Of a DNA stretch of 64,000 bases, positions 36,736 through 48,941 are shown piece by piece. How positions within the stretch are numbered: position 1 is the stretch's first letter; the number at the start of each line of letters is the position of its first letter. The notes below the pieces were generated by a model. That model was not told the origin of the DNA. It saw nothing but the letters and a program-made list of their open reading frames with translations, and ran no database searches. The DNA lies in the NCBI RefSeq assembly GCF_921293095.1, contig NC_060257.1, positions 90,075,449 through 90,139,448 on the forward strand, read 5' to 3'. A program made the translations under genes and the position numbers. The DNA is from Ischnura elegans. Its lineage: Eukaryota; Arthropoda; Insecta; Odonata; Coenagrionidae.

Positions 36736-38004
36736 CTTGCCTCACCCCTTAATGAAGTGACGTCATGAATGAAAACAATAAAGCTGTAACAAGCGTCACT
36801 AGCGTCACCAAATATTTAGGTTCAAAAGTGAGGAATATTAATTCTACTTTATGGATTATGGCTTTACCACATAAAGTGCATTAAAATATATATTGTTGTT
36901 ATAATAAGTTAGCTTTTGCCAATGCTCCCGTAACTATTTGCTGGGCAGTCCCTTAGTCAAGGGTTGCAATTAATTCATTAACAAAGGAACTCTTCATTTC
37001 TTGGAATTATGACTAACTGGGCATGAGCCGCGAGCTATAAATACGTGATTATCAAGGTATAAGAGCATTATGATCCTATTGTTAAGTTTTATTTAGATCT
37101 CATGAGTAGTGACTTCAAGAGATACGTCATATTTTAAGAATCTACTTTCGGGCCCCCAATCCTATGCCTCGTGACACGACTTTGGAATAACATGACAGCA
37201 AGTGTTGTCCTTTAATCGCGCTTATAAGATCGATAAGAACCAATACCGTTCTCTATTTTAGCGTAAAGATATGTTTGCGATCACATATGGCATGGTCGTT
37301 GGTAGTTAGAAATCCTGAAGTATGAGCGAGATAATGAAAGTGAAATGCGATAATTTCGCACCACATTATAAATGGCACTCCTTCTCCATCTATAAGGAAA
37401 TTTCTTGCATGGATTAAGCTCTTGGTATTTATTTTTCCTGTTGGAATTCCTTCTTTATACTTCACTATACTGGTTATGTTCAGGCACACCCTGACACATT
37501 TATTAATTTGGGGCAATTAAGTTGTTTTCTCCAAACTGTGAAGGATTTTTTGGGGAGCCCTTCATCTCTGATGATCCCTAGCTGGAGGAGAACGGGGCAG
37601 CCTTTGCTTTAATGAAGGTGAGCCGAAAATGTAAAGGCCTGATCAATGCATCATATTATTTCAAGCTAAAAATTGAGTTCAGCTGATACTTCCAGTGAGT
37701 AATCTGTCTCAGTAATTGTTACTAATTTAAATCTGCTTCAATATTCCCATTGAATAAATCATAACATCTGGAGTGGCTACCGAGCGTTCAGCATAAAATT
37801 GTATCAGCTTAGAAATGCATGGGTGTCGTGTCATTATTTGGCGATGAATGCCAGATTAAATTTTTAAAGTTAGAGAGTAATGACACCAAGTTGCACAATT
37901 CTCCAATTGAAGCAAAATAGCAATTTCCTCTAGCATGCCGAAAATGAGGGTCACTCAAAGTTATATTTTTGTGTATTTTTATTCCTGTTGACCCTCACCT
38001 TCCA
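36736..38004. other. Upstream region of the G-alpha gene
   Basis: Probable 5' leader and promoter of the minus-strand G-alpha gene. The only motif I can point to is the CRE at 36758. No gene in the rest. Confidence 0.4.
36758..36765. promoter_or_regulatory. Perfect CRE palindrome just upstream of the G-alpha start
   Basis: TGACGTCA lies 23 bases upstream of the start codon. It is the consensus CREB/ATF site. Its position fits a core promoter or short 5' leader. A possible splice acceptor (TGTTACAG, near 36790) would instead place it in a 5' leader exon, so the role is inferred. Confidence 0.35.
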
Positions 38005-38252
38005 TCAGGGATGCTAACTTACAAAAAATATTGGGGGGGCCCAAGCCGGGGATCTTGCCCCTGTAAATTTTATAAGTAGTGAGTTTTAAGTATTTTAGAA
38101 GAGTCATATGATCAACATTAGAACCCTGATAACTCTAATCTCGATATCTAGACACTCCGGGAAAAATCGACGAGCCTGACATTTACACACATTTCCTCAC
38201 ACCTATAACAAATTTTTGAGTGGGCTCAGGCCCCATAGAGTCGGCGCCACTG
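38005..38252. mobile_element. Short TIR element, family C, copy 2
   Basis: Opposite orientation to 13114-13372. It opens CAGGGATGCTAACTTAC and closes GAGTCGGCGCCACTG, with GGGGGGGCCCAAGC near the left end. Confidence 0.6.
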
Positions 38253-38610
38253 CCTTCCGTAGATTGACAGGTGGCTGTTACCGATCAACTTGTGCTTTTG
38301 TCCAGCACTGCAGTCTTGCAATGAGTCCCACCCTGCCTGATAGGCTTCCTTTGGGAACTGGTTGTGTTGTGAGAGACTCAATCAGGTGAGGTGTGGCTCT
38401 AGAGCGCGTGTCCCAATGGGCTGGCTGAGGAGGGCTGGGAAAATTTTACTACAATTTGAAATTAGATATGATGCTAAGAGTAAAGATTTGCATAAAATTA
38501 TGCATGTGGCTCTGATTTCATTCGATTTAATGAGGCTTAAAAAATTCTCGAATTTGGTCTGATCTTTCTTTAAATTTTGTGAACCCCAGACCCACCACAG
38601 ATTGGAAAGT

Positions 38611-38916
38611 CAGGGGCACAGCTAGGAATTGAGGCTGGGGGGGGGGGGGGGGTTTAGGTGCAACTAATACCAGGGTGCGTGGGGGTATGGAATTCCCACC
38701 AGGATAAGCGGTAGGTGCGAGATTTATGAATTGCAGAATTTAAAAATTAACGGTTCAAAATGGTGAGTTTTACGGCTTGATGAGGGATATTTTATTAATC
38801 CTAACACTATTCTTTTAATAATATCAATCCAATTAAGTAAAATGGATGAAACTTAAAAATTTCTCTGAGCTCTGGGGGGGGGGGAGGTTTAACCCCCCAT
38901 CGCTGTGCCACTGTGG
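38611..38916. mobile_element. Short G-tract-rich TIR element, family Q, copy 1
   Basis: The ends share GGCACAGC in inverted orientation. A 16-base G run is at 38637-38652. The body (AAATTTCTCTGAGCTCTGG, AATGGTGAGTTTTACGGC) matches 62965-63255 in opposite orientation. Confidence 0.6.
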
Positions 38917-40579
38917 AAAGTTGCTGGCATTTCCCCACCACCCCAACCTTTCCTTTCCACATGTCCACTGCCATAAACAGTTTCCTCGGCCGAGCTTAGA
39001 CTTATAGTGTTTTCTTCATACCCAGAGAAATCAAACAGGGTAAAAGAGATCAAATACTGTCAGTGTGCCATTGGGGGAGAGATCTCTGGGGAAGATTAGT
39101 CATTAGGAGGTGGTGTGGCACTAGAGACTGAGCTGTGTTCCCTCCATACCGTATGGAAAAAACTTCAGCCACTGTAAGAGGTAGTGAGCATGATAAAGTG
39201 AATGCTTGTGTGTTTTCTTGAGGAGTGTTCTAGTTTATAGTTAATCTATCTGTAGGAAGTGTTCATGTACTAGTCTATTGGTGACTGCAAGGAAAACATA
39301 CTTCAATGTTCAATCATGTCTTCTTACCCGCTCCCCTAGACCCAAACTCTTCCTTTAGTGAATGCAACAGTTGGCAATCTTTCTTTCGTACCCAAACGAG
39401 CCCTCCCAACTAATTTCCAAGATGTTTGGTGCCGAATCAAACAGAAAATTATGATAAAACTATGCAATATTTGTTTTGTAGATTAAGGCCAATGAATGTA
39501 TATCACCAAGTATCCAAAATTCCTCTAATTCATCGCTTAGTGGGCAAGGTCCTCTCCTCTGGCCTCTGTGAAATGGGTCGGGAGGGTACATATTATGTAC
39601 AAGGATCTTTTACCTGCTCTTCTTATCCTGTCTTTTACCTGCTCTTGGCAGATTTTCATGTGCGGAGTGGCAGGTTTGCGATCTAGCTACCACAGCTGAA
39701 TAGTTGATTGATTAAAAATTACTTACTGGCAATTTTCCAAAGATAGTTAAATTTTAAGACCATTATCAATGCATTTTGCATGACATTCAGGTGACTACTT
39801 CTCAAAACACTTTGTTTAATTACGTTCGTGGAGGGGTGGGAGAGGCTCCCACCTTCCCCCCTCTCTCTCTCTAATACAAAATATTTAAATTATATGATGT
39901 GAAAAGAATTCACTTTAAGAAATGAGATAGCAAAAGGAAATATTGAAACCAATTTTTCAAAGAATTAGAGTATTTTTGAAAAATTGCCTGTAATTTTAAA
40001 GTGTTATTTATAATTCAATGAGATTAAGCCTGAAAACACTCTCTACTCGGCTGTACTCAAAGGAAATTTTCATGTAATTAACAGTTGCATTCCTGATAAA
40101 AATCATCAGGCAAAGGAGACTTCTGCCAGGTTTTCAACAGGATGTTCCATCGAAATATTCTTGAAAATTTAATAGAAGTGCCCACACATGTTTTGAATAA
40201 CTTTGAAAACACCATTCCATGTGTATACATTGAATACCTCAGGAAGTACTGAAAGAATTTCATTCGAGTTTCTGATATTCTCATTGAAATCCCCTCTGAA
40301 TGGACTTTTGCAAAATCTCCACAAATCCTGTTGGAAACCTCTTTACAGCAAGTTCCACTAATATTTATAATCGTTCCAATTGACCTGTCAATGTATGCTC
40401 GTCTGAACAGACTTAGGGCACAGCCCCAAAACATTTCTCTCTCCCCTCCTGCCAGATTATCTGGGATTCTGGGCACCCTCCCCTACACGAAATAATCACA
40501 ATTTGCAACTCTAAACAATGGTTTTTCCCCAATACAGAGCTTAGCCTCAGTGATGAGAGGTGATTGCTCTAAGCAAGGT
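38917..40579. other. Intergenic, no gene seen
   Basis: A 132-codon open stretch at 40078-40476 on the minus strand has no recognisable domain; its flanks give no exon structure. Confidence 0.4.
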
Positions 40580-40804
40580 CGTACCCAGGATCAAAACTAG
40601 GGGGGGGGGGGGGGGCAAGCCATGGTTGTTCAAGTTGTAGGTTGGATTTAAGGATGGAAAAGGTGAATGAAATCAAAATTTTAAGGAAACTGTAACAGCT
40701 CTTTATTAGTTTTAAAAATTATTTGCTTGAAAGAATATTATTTTCCTTAAACACATTTGCGATTTTTGCTTCGAGGGGGGGCACCTGCCCCTTGCTGGGT
40801 ACGC
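40580..40804. mobile_element. Short G-tract-rich TIR element, family T
   Basis: The ends CGTACCCAG and CTGGGTACG are inverted. A 16-base G run is at 40600-40615, and a G-run followed by CACCTGCCCC lies near the right end. Only one copy here. Confidence 0.5.
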
Positions 40805-40849
40805 CCATGGCTCTAAGGACACTTAAATGGAAACTTGAAGCTTGTACGT

Positions 40850-40985
40850 GGTGGAAGGGCTCCATATTATCAATAATTGACACTTCGTTACTTCCACAAT
40901 ATATTTGTAAAAAGTTTTTTGACCGGTTTCGGGTGGTGCACCATTATCAAGTACATATATTTTCTGAACTAAGGACTCTTATTAT
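40850..40985 (-). mobile_element. Penelope-like 3' UTR fragment
   Basis: On the minus strand: GATAATGGTGCACCACCCGA, then AACCGGTCAAAAAACTTTTT. The phrase 'gatgatg ... cgaaac(c)' followed by an A/T-rich end is typical of Penelope-like retroelement 3' UTRs. No coding part is attached. Confidence 0.4.
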
Positions 40986-41148
40986 GTACATTATACAAAT
41001 AGAATATTTGTTGAATTCAGCGATATGATCTAAGCCCTTAGGGTTTGTCTCACCCTATATTGTTCTTGTACTCAGGCTGATAGTATTTGCCTATAACTTA
41101 AGGTGATGGAGTGAAGTTAACTGGTAATTCAAGGGGAGATGCGGTAGA

Positions 41149-41806
41149 ACCAATCCATTATAAATAACTGAAACTTGCAAGTTCCACTGAAAAACTTTAT
41201 TTGCTTACATTAAGGATCTTGATGCTTTGACATCATTTTCAAGTGTGTCCAGGCTCTTTCCCCTCCATCTATTAATACCATTGGTGTTTGGAGGGAGGAC
41301 GCAAGGGCTTTGGCCAATTCCTTGGGTGCACAGATAAGAACCACAAAAAGGAAGAAGAAATCTCTTCTCCACTTCCCCAACGCCAACATGGGACACAACC
41401 CCAAGGCACACACACTCCAATGACTACAAAAGTTAGATGAGGGGTTACCATCGAATGACGAGGGATGGAGGAAGGGGTGCCAGCAGCCTAATTCCTAAGA
41501 AAGCCCCCGTCCCCATTGTTTAGGCCTGATAGAAAAATCAATGCAGAGTTCTATCCTTCTCCACCGAGACTCCACCCCATACCTCTCTTCAACTAATTCT
41601 GCTTTCCTTTAACCATTCCATCTAGGGGACATGGGCAGGAAGACCATTGTCCCCTTCCAAATATCTTCGGCATGACTCGGCAGAAAGAAAGGAGCATGGG
41701 CATACTTGAAAATGACATGAAAGCATTGAAATACGTAGTGTTATTAAATAAAGTTTTTCAGTGGACCTTGCAAGATTTTTTAAATTCATAATGGATCAGT
41801 TGCCCC
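41149..41806. mobile_element. Pair of inverted ~105 bp Penelope-like 3' arms
   Basis: The left arm (41149-41255, minus) and right arm (41699-41806, plus) share AAATAAAGTTTTTCAGTGGA and CTTGAAAATGA in inverted orientation. The 440 bp between has no recognisable coding sequence. Confidence 0.5.
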
Positions 41807-42256
41807 ACATCTTACCTGAAACTACCAGTCTCTTCGTGGAATTTACAAATCCTTTTGAGGATTCACAGCAGATAACCTCTAGCAAGTCTCTTGGAGATGC
41901 CTCCCTCGAGGGTATGAAAGACATTTCTTCAAATTCTCAATGAATCCACCATAGCCAAGCTTCCAAAAATCCCACTGAAATCCTCTTCATAGCATTGAAT
42001 ATCTCCTTATTCCATTGCTCAGAGAATTTGAATGGGATTCTAGGAAGTTTCTCACAGGCTCAAAAAAATTCCTTTCAATGGGAAAGTAAGACATCATTTA
42101 ATCCCAATGATTGATGCCACAATTGTAATTGCTGTATTCCACCAACACCTGAGGCTTTTTTGGCATGCACCCTCTTCTTTTTGTGGAAAGAATAATTTTT
42201 TTTGCACTGAGTTCAGTGCTGATCATCCACACACACTTCCCTCTTATCCTTCCACT

Positions 42257-42580
42257 TTAGGATACAGACTTCATCCTCAGAAAAGGCCTCCACCACCTCA
42301 ACCTTTCTTTAATTCCTGGGAGAGCATAACAGGAGAAATAGGTACCTCTCTCGCCTCTCCTCCCCGTCACGTTAGTTTTTCCATTTGGATGGAATCTAGA
42401 ACTGGCTGCACTGCTATAAAAGTTATCCATATAAAAGGATTGGCCGCGGTCAAAATAATCCTCCATCATCTTCTCCAAATGCCCTTTTCCAGACACTTCT
42501 GAGATGGAAGATGCTTGGTATTCGAAGACTTGCAGTGCCAAACCCTGTTCTTCCGTCAACATATACAACTTTATTGTGTA
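42257..42580 (-). pseudogene. piggyBac-type transposase fragment
   Basis: The minus-strand reading contains TIKLYMLTEEQGLALQVFEY, GKGHLEKMMEDYFDRGQSFY and MDNFYSS, then KTNVTGRRGERG. This is the order of the DDE_Tnp_1_7 (piggyBac) core: K(L/Y) sheet, G(K)GH helix, L(Y)MDN(Y/F)Y(T/S)S with the second catalytic Asp, then the (K)T..(V)(T)GT(L)R..R(K)G strand. No N- or C-terminal parts and no TTAA ends were found, so it is a relic. Confidence 0.7.
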
Positions 42581-42659
42581 CATGCAGTGCTTTCTCCTGA
42601 TGATGATGTCTAACGTTGAAACCATGGTCGTAAATTTGTGAATAAATATTAATGTAAAA

Positions 42660-43215
42660 CCACAAAGTTCTTGTCTTTAATTTTAATATTTCCATCTCGT
42701 AATTTTCCTTCAGGACATGCATTGCCCATTTTATATCCTCAGATGTATATCCTCGGGCCGGATCAGTTTCTCCGAGTTTAGCGGCATGAGGCTGGGTTAG
42801 GGGAAGTCGATCTCTTAGGCTTTTTTGCTGGGGAGGATGCCAAATAAAATGCTTGTAAGGATTTCGAATATTATGGAAAAAATCAAGTAATGAGTCTCAA
42901 ATACAAATGTTAATGAAGTAAGGATGGGGAAGTCTAGCTATTGTGCATGAAATGTATACAGTAAAAAATAAATTGCAATGTGGAGCCAGGACTTCACTGA
43001 AGTTATTGTAAAATTTATGCAAATATGGTTATTATTTCAAGTGTAGCAGCAAATAAACATAGTGATAAAAACAAATTTTGCCATGGTGAAATCATATCAA
43101 ATGAAATTCACTCCGAAACTTTGAAGGTATAAGAAAGGAAGCATTTATTATTTATCATAAGGATTGAATTACACATACCAGAGTATGTCCAAAATTAGGC
43201 AACCAGCCAAGCAAT
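42660..43215. other. Intergenic, nothing recognised
   Basis: No gene or defined repeat. Confidence 0.35.
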
Positions 43216-43486
43216 TTACCACGTTAGCATTAATTGACACTTAAAAATAACAACAAGGGAAAAATAGTCAGCTTGTTTGTAGACAACAGTTTCGGTGGCT
43301 ATCCTGCCAGCGTCTTCAGGTCGATGGTGTCGGCTGTCGGTTACTGCCTCGCTTATATCCCGCTGGATGGGAGCTGCACTGTGATTGGCTGTCTGAATGG
43401 GCGCTTCTCTCTGATTGGCTCTCTGTTTGATTACTCTTTTCCACGCGCTTTGAAGGAAGTATCCATCTTCTCTATTGAAATTCAAT
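43216..43486 (-). mobile_element. Penelope-like element, ORF end and 3' UTR
   Basis: The minus-strand reading NFNREDGYFLQSAWKRVI resembles the last residues of Penelope-like ORFs after the GIY-YIG nuclease. It runs into a region reading HHRPEDAGRIATETVV, which in DNA is the CCTGAAGACGCTGGCAGGAT / GCCACCGAAAC phrase typical of these 3' UTRs. Confidence 0.5.
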
Positions 43487-43844
43487 GGTGATGTTCAAAT
43501 AAACACATGTTAATCAATGCATGAAAAGTCATAAAGAAAGATAAAATACCTTGTAATAAAGTATCTTACCTATCCTCGTCAACTGCAAAAGGGCCTTCTT
43601 TTATTTTGCTTTGAATATTTGTAAAAGTTTTTTTTAAAAGGTTTAAGTGTAAGTGTCACGCTGACTTGCATTCCCACCATGGTTAGCGGTAGAGCAAGCA
43701 GGTACATAATGCCTTCCTCCTACCCCCCTGCATCCGTTGAGGAAGAGCTGGGAACTACAAGCTAGCGGATGTGTTGGTGGAAGAACACACGACGTTGGGA
43801 GTTGGTTTAGGGACGACTTGCGGGATGGTTGTACCTAAACGCAA

Positions 43845-45181
43845 ATATACATCTACATAATAAGGCGTGTGGCAGGGGATGTTAGGACACCAGCCGTTTA
43901 CAGCTAATAAAAAAATGAAGTGCTCTAAGGAGGTTGGGACTAGCGTTTATTAAAGTCCTTTATGGTTCGGGGGAAAAACGAATTCCCATATCTATCCGTT
44001 CGGCAAAACATCTCTCTTAATTTATCGCTTCTATCGGACCTGGAAATATAGTGTGGCTCTAATATTATGTTCTCTGTGTCGCTCTTAAAGATATCCATTC
44101 TCAATTGTTCAAGCAGTCTAAGCCTTGCGCGCAGCCTCCAAGCCTCCAACGGCTTCCAGCCTAATTCGTTTAACATCTGGGTAACACTGTCTGTACACCC
44201 GTAGCAGTTTTTGACGAAACGTGCAGCCTTCCTTTGTATTTTATTAAGTTCACAGATTAAGTCTTTCTGCATATACATAGATATTAAGTCTTTCTGATCC
44301 CATACGCTCGCTGCATATTCAAGGTGCGGTCGAACGAGAGCGAAATAGCACCTTTCTTTTACTTTCTCATCCGAAAATCTTCCCACAACACGCTTGACGA
44401 ATCCTAATTTCTTCAGTGCTATGCCGCAAATATTCTTTATATGTGTTCCCCACGTAAGGTTCGAGGTTATCATAACTCCCAGGTACTTCACTTCGTCTGT
44501 TGCCTTTATGTTAATGCCATCCACTGCATAAACATGGTTAGAGTTGGATGAATTCCGCAAGAAATGTACCACCATGCATTTGATCAGATTAAGTTCGAGT
44601 CCCCACTCTTGGCTCCACAGATGAACATTGTTTAAGTCCGATGATAGAATTTCATAGTCAGAGTGATCACTAATTTTGCGATAGATGACAGCATTGTCAG
44701 CAAATAAAGGTATTTTACTGTTAATGCGGGAGCAGAGATCATTAATGTATATAATGAACAACAGGGGGCCAATTACACTTCCTTTAGGAACGCCTGATGT
44801 AACTTTTACAACATCATAGCTAATTCTGTCAAGATCTACTTTTTGTTTACGATCTCTGAGAAAGTCGCGTATCCAGTTTACTACTGTTTCGTTTAATCCG
44901 CTTGACTGTAATTTGTATAAAAGTTTGTAGTGAGGTACAGTGTCGAAAGCTTTCTTAAAATCTAGAAATAGTACATCAACTTGTCTTTTCGATTCACCAG
45001 ATTTTATAACGTTGTGAAGAAAGAGCGCGAGCTGTGTTTCGCATGATATACCTTTTCGGAATCCGTGCTAACAGTCTTGGAGGAAGTTATGTCTGTCCAA
45101 GAACGTCATGATATGTATTGCTAACGACGATATGCTCAAGTATCTTGCCTATAATTGATGTTAATGAAATTGGACGGTAGG
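43845..45181 (-). pseudogene. CR1/Jockey-like LINE reverse transcriptase, 5'-truncated and broken
   Basis: Minus-strand order: YRPISLTSIIGKILEHIV (about 45178), then a frameshift, an in-frame stop in QDC*HGFRKG (about 45070), LDFKKAFDTVPHYKLLYKLQ, SGVPKGSVIGPLLFIIYIND, and the catalytic motif as FADNA (44705) where FADDA is expected. The thumb and C-terminal segments run intact to SFFPRTIKDFNKR at 43940. The Asp-to-Asn change, the stop and the frameshift mean it is inactive. The 3' UTR reaches about 43845. Confidence 0.85.
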
Positions 45182-45319
45182 AAAGTGAAGTGTGGAAAAG
45201 TGGAGTTATGGAAAAGACCGGGAATTTGTTACCAATTCCTTAATTCCCTTCCTCGCGTTCCCTCTGCGGTCTCTGGCGGACCCGAGAGACTTACATAAGA
45301 ACAATTGTGAGAATATATA

Positions 45320-47376
45320 CCGTATTTGCACGAATCTAAGACGAGGTTTTTTTCCCTCGCACCTCCTGCGGAATAGAGGGTTCGTCTTAGAATCGGATGC
45401 AAAATTTTTGACGTCAAGCGGGTTGCATAATTTACGTCGGAAAAATTATGGACACCTGAGGTTGCCACCTAATAGCAATACAACGACAAATCAACGTCAA
45501 AAATAGCTTAACAGTAATTTAGCATATTTAATTTTGCGTTCAAGTAAAAAAAAATCCATTTTTGGGTAGCAGGCAAAGATTCGGCGCGTGCCGATCAGTC
45601 GCCGGGTGCACTTCTGCCGAGTCCGCGAGATTGCCTGCTTTACCCTGGGTTCGGCTCCATTCAAGTTAAAGCTCGATCAACTCTAAAAACGTTCGTGTGA
45701 TTAGTTACAATTTACCTAAATTGTAACGTTAAAGCCTCAATGCCGTAGTGGGATAAACTGCTACAAAGTCGTCGCATTTTTCTCAGAGCAACGGTAAGAT
45801 GGCAACATGATTTGCCTCTGATTAGAGAAATCGATTTAGTTGTGATTCCGTGCCTTTCAGAGTATTACGGTGGCAGAGAAAAGAAATTATTACACTGCCG
45901 CTTTCAAAAGAAAAGTTATTCAGTGGAACTCCGATCTATCGTACCCGTATTGATCATTTTTCCGCATTCATCGTTCGCCGTTTCTGGTCACAAATAAGGT
46001 TCCATATAGACGATGTAATTTTTTCCCGCATCTCAAAAGTATCGTTTTTACCGCATTGATTGTTTGAAGATCGTGGTCCCAACGTATAATTTTCCCACAT
46101 CAATCTTTTGACGAAAATGAGAAGAAATAAATACAACGTGTCATTTATGGCTAATAACTACAGGCACCTAGATTAAATATTCCCCACGAAATGAAATTAC
46201 CATTGGGAGAAGCTAAAAGCCTTGGGGTAGTAGCATAAGCGCATTTCCCAAGATCCGCTATCCACCTCCATACATCTCTCGCCTCCCCCCTCTGATGCTT
46301 TCCTCTTCTCCAAAATCAAACAAAATGTCCCAGCTAGCGCAGGGATCGTATTACGAAGACCTTAGCTTCGAAAAAAATATCACGTTACACGAGAACAATA
46401 TGAACGCTTTTCACGCTCCCCCTTTTCTCACCCACTGACCTTTTTCAGCGTACCTGGTTCAAAGTTCCCAGGTTCTGGAGGTCAACCGCTGCATGAATCA
46501 CCTATTAGCTCAAAAGGTGTCTAACAATGAATTTCGGTAATCGGTATTATACTTTTATTAGGCTGGAATATTTGCAATGTACTCGTAATTAGAAAATAGA
46601 ACGAGACCAAACACGACGTATTTCTAACGTTATTTAAGCATTTTTAAGCAAGGAACTAGTTGGAAAAATACGAAGGTGATTTTTGGCGAAACTCGATATC
46701 CTCGTTGCTGAGCTTCTCGGCAGTTAATGCGGCATTTTTTTCCGAAAACAGGATTTCAGGTTATTATCAGTTATCAATTTACGAGTTATACCATAAGTCT
46801 CACTTGTCAGAGTTACTGAGGAAGGGATATCTTCTCAGGATATTTTGTTCCTCCCTACTAACAATCCGAATTCATTCGCCCATCTGGTGCTACGCTAATT
46901 AGAGAAGAATGGGTAAGTTGCCCTATCTTTGGGACAAAAAATTTCATGGCGCAGTCATATGGTCATGCTTCACCCCCTGCAGTATGCTCTGCGTACGCCG
47001 AACGCAATAGCATAGCTCGTACGAGTGGTTACCTACTTTCCAGGGTGGCTTGCCTTCATACCACGGAGTGTTTTCATTGTGGGTTTAATAAAGTTAGGTT
47101 TCATTTTCACTAGTTTAATTTTATTCGTCTTCGGACCATGGCCCCACCGAAGAAACTATTAGTCGAATCAACAATAAGACCTAAGTGTCTCAATTAAGTA
47201 CCACTATTCCTGTCATTACGAGCCAAAAATCCTGCGTTTCCTGGGACATAGGCAACATAGCCAAACATTCGCGCATTGATTGTTTTCCCCTAGAAAATGT
47301 TTTTTCCCATAGTGGAGTTCCAAAAAATGGGGGGTCGTCTTAGAATCGTGTTCGTCTTAGATTCGTGCAAATACGG
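45320..47376 (+). mobile_element. TIR element family N, copy B (2.06 kb)
   Basis: Perfect 25 bp terminal inverted repeats beginning CCGTATTTGCACGAATCTAA, with TA on both outer sides (45318-45319, 47377-47378). The right end has a second, near-identical TCGTCTTAGAATCG directly inside the terminal TCGTCTTAGATTCG. The interior lacks a transposase. It is homologous to copy A at 17495-20656. Confidence 0.8.
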
Positions 47377-47378
47377 TA

Positions 47379-48941
47379 TTACTGTTTTCTGCATTATGAA
47401 ATGAAAGTAAAAATGAAATAGATTGTAAAAACCCACCCCCAAAGATGTCCTTGCAGAGCAAAACCGGGAAAATAGAAAAACATAGAAAAAGTAAAAAAAA
47501 AAATTTTTCGGAGCTTTCCGCACGGCAAACAGGCGAAGAGTGGTGACTGACCCTCTCCCATAACCTAACACCAATGGCTGGTGTTCACGGCGGAATATAA
47601 CGCAAAAGGGAATCATGACATAACCCTTACGTCATCAGCCACTCGGTAGCAACTGCCATGACGTAGACGTTACGTCATGAGCGCAGAAAGTGTTAAGAGG
47701 CACAGGCTCTCATTGACCTGTAATGACAATTGGTAAGGTAAGGAAACCAAGTCTTAAGAAAATGCATTCTCCAGAGAGTATTATTTTCCTGGTCAATGGA
47801 TTTGTGGTATTGCATATTTAATAAGTTAAAAAAATCAAAGGTCAACTTTCATAGTTTGAATATGCATTTATTAGTCTTCATCTCAAGAATTTTATCAGGA
47901 ATTTCTGGGAATGTTGATGAAAGAATCCACATTGATTAATTAGATACATTATATTTTACAATTTTCACACTTCTGGTGATTAATTTATATAGCGGCATGT
48001 TAAGTCAAGCAATGCTTCATCCAAATTTTGTGTAAATATTCAAATGCAGGTGGGTGTATTTCAGAAGCTGGTAGTGCATAGGTAGCATTTGGCAGATAAT
48101 TTGCTCATTAAAAGTAGTTGATAAGATATAACAAGGAAGATAACCTTGGAATTTTTTATCTATTACCAGAAATTGTTTTGGGGCCTAATTCTTCGTTAAT
48201 TTATCCACATGAACATTTTGGAATGAATTCCAGTAGGCTAAAAAAATACACTCTCCTTCCTCTCCTCTGATTAGATTCATCACTGCTTTTACGACTTTAG
48301 AGTTTACATTAGCGGAAGATGTATTTTGTAACAGTCAAAAATTGCATGCTATACCTGCAGCATCTTCAAAAGAGAACATTGGAATGGAATCGACTACATG
48401 GATTCATAGCTATTTCGCCAGTGTCTCATGCCTATTACATGAAAATATCTGACTGTCTAGTATAGGGTAACATTTAAACTGCAACACAATAAACGAAAAT
48501 AACTCCAAAAAGAACTCACATCATCGCCAATTCTTCAGGAATTGGGCATTTTTAAGCAACATAAAATGAAAATCACACCAACTCAACGATAACTCTTTCA
48601 AATAAATCATCACCTTCTAACATCACTGACAGAGGAACTATGTACAGTGAAATATTACTGAGCACACTAATCCTCATAAAATACACCAGAAAGAAAAAAA
48701 ATACTTTCCCATAATCACAGACAAAATAAAATCTTCAAGACAAGCATATTTACATCAGGTCAGAAACTATAAAAAATTCTTAAAAGTACTGGATTGTGCT
48801 GTGTTCATCAGTTCTCTCCATAGCATTGGAACTGTCTTAAATTTAATCGTTAAAGGCCAGTCAATGGGCAGGCAGCACAACACACTCCATGTATTAGGCT
48901 GTGGTAAGGGCTCCAGTCTATTAGATATATTTACACTGTTT
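47379..48941 (-). other. 3' flank and probable 3' UTR of the two-TM gene
   Basis: 47867-48941 is a candidate 3' UTR. 47620-47696 holds three CRE-like TTACGTCA/TGACGTA motifs and ends at a TTAA. No coding sequence. Confidence 0.35.
47867..47872 (-). terminator. Candidate polyadenylation signal for the two-TM gene
   Basis: AATAAA on the minus strand, about 1.07 kb after the stop codon. I found no exact AATAAA closer to it. Positional inference. Confidence 0.25.

Noticed and set aside
40078-40476. A 132-codon minus-strand frame as a gene
   Set aside because: No domain, no exon partners, and its composition matches surrounding non-coding DNA.
43940-44761. An intact reverse transcriptase gene
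   Set aside because: The catalytic motif is FADN rather than FADD, and a stop and a frameshift lie upstream; it is a dead 5'-truncated copy.
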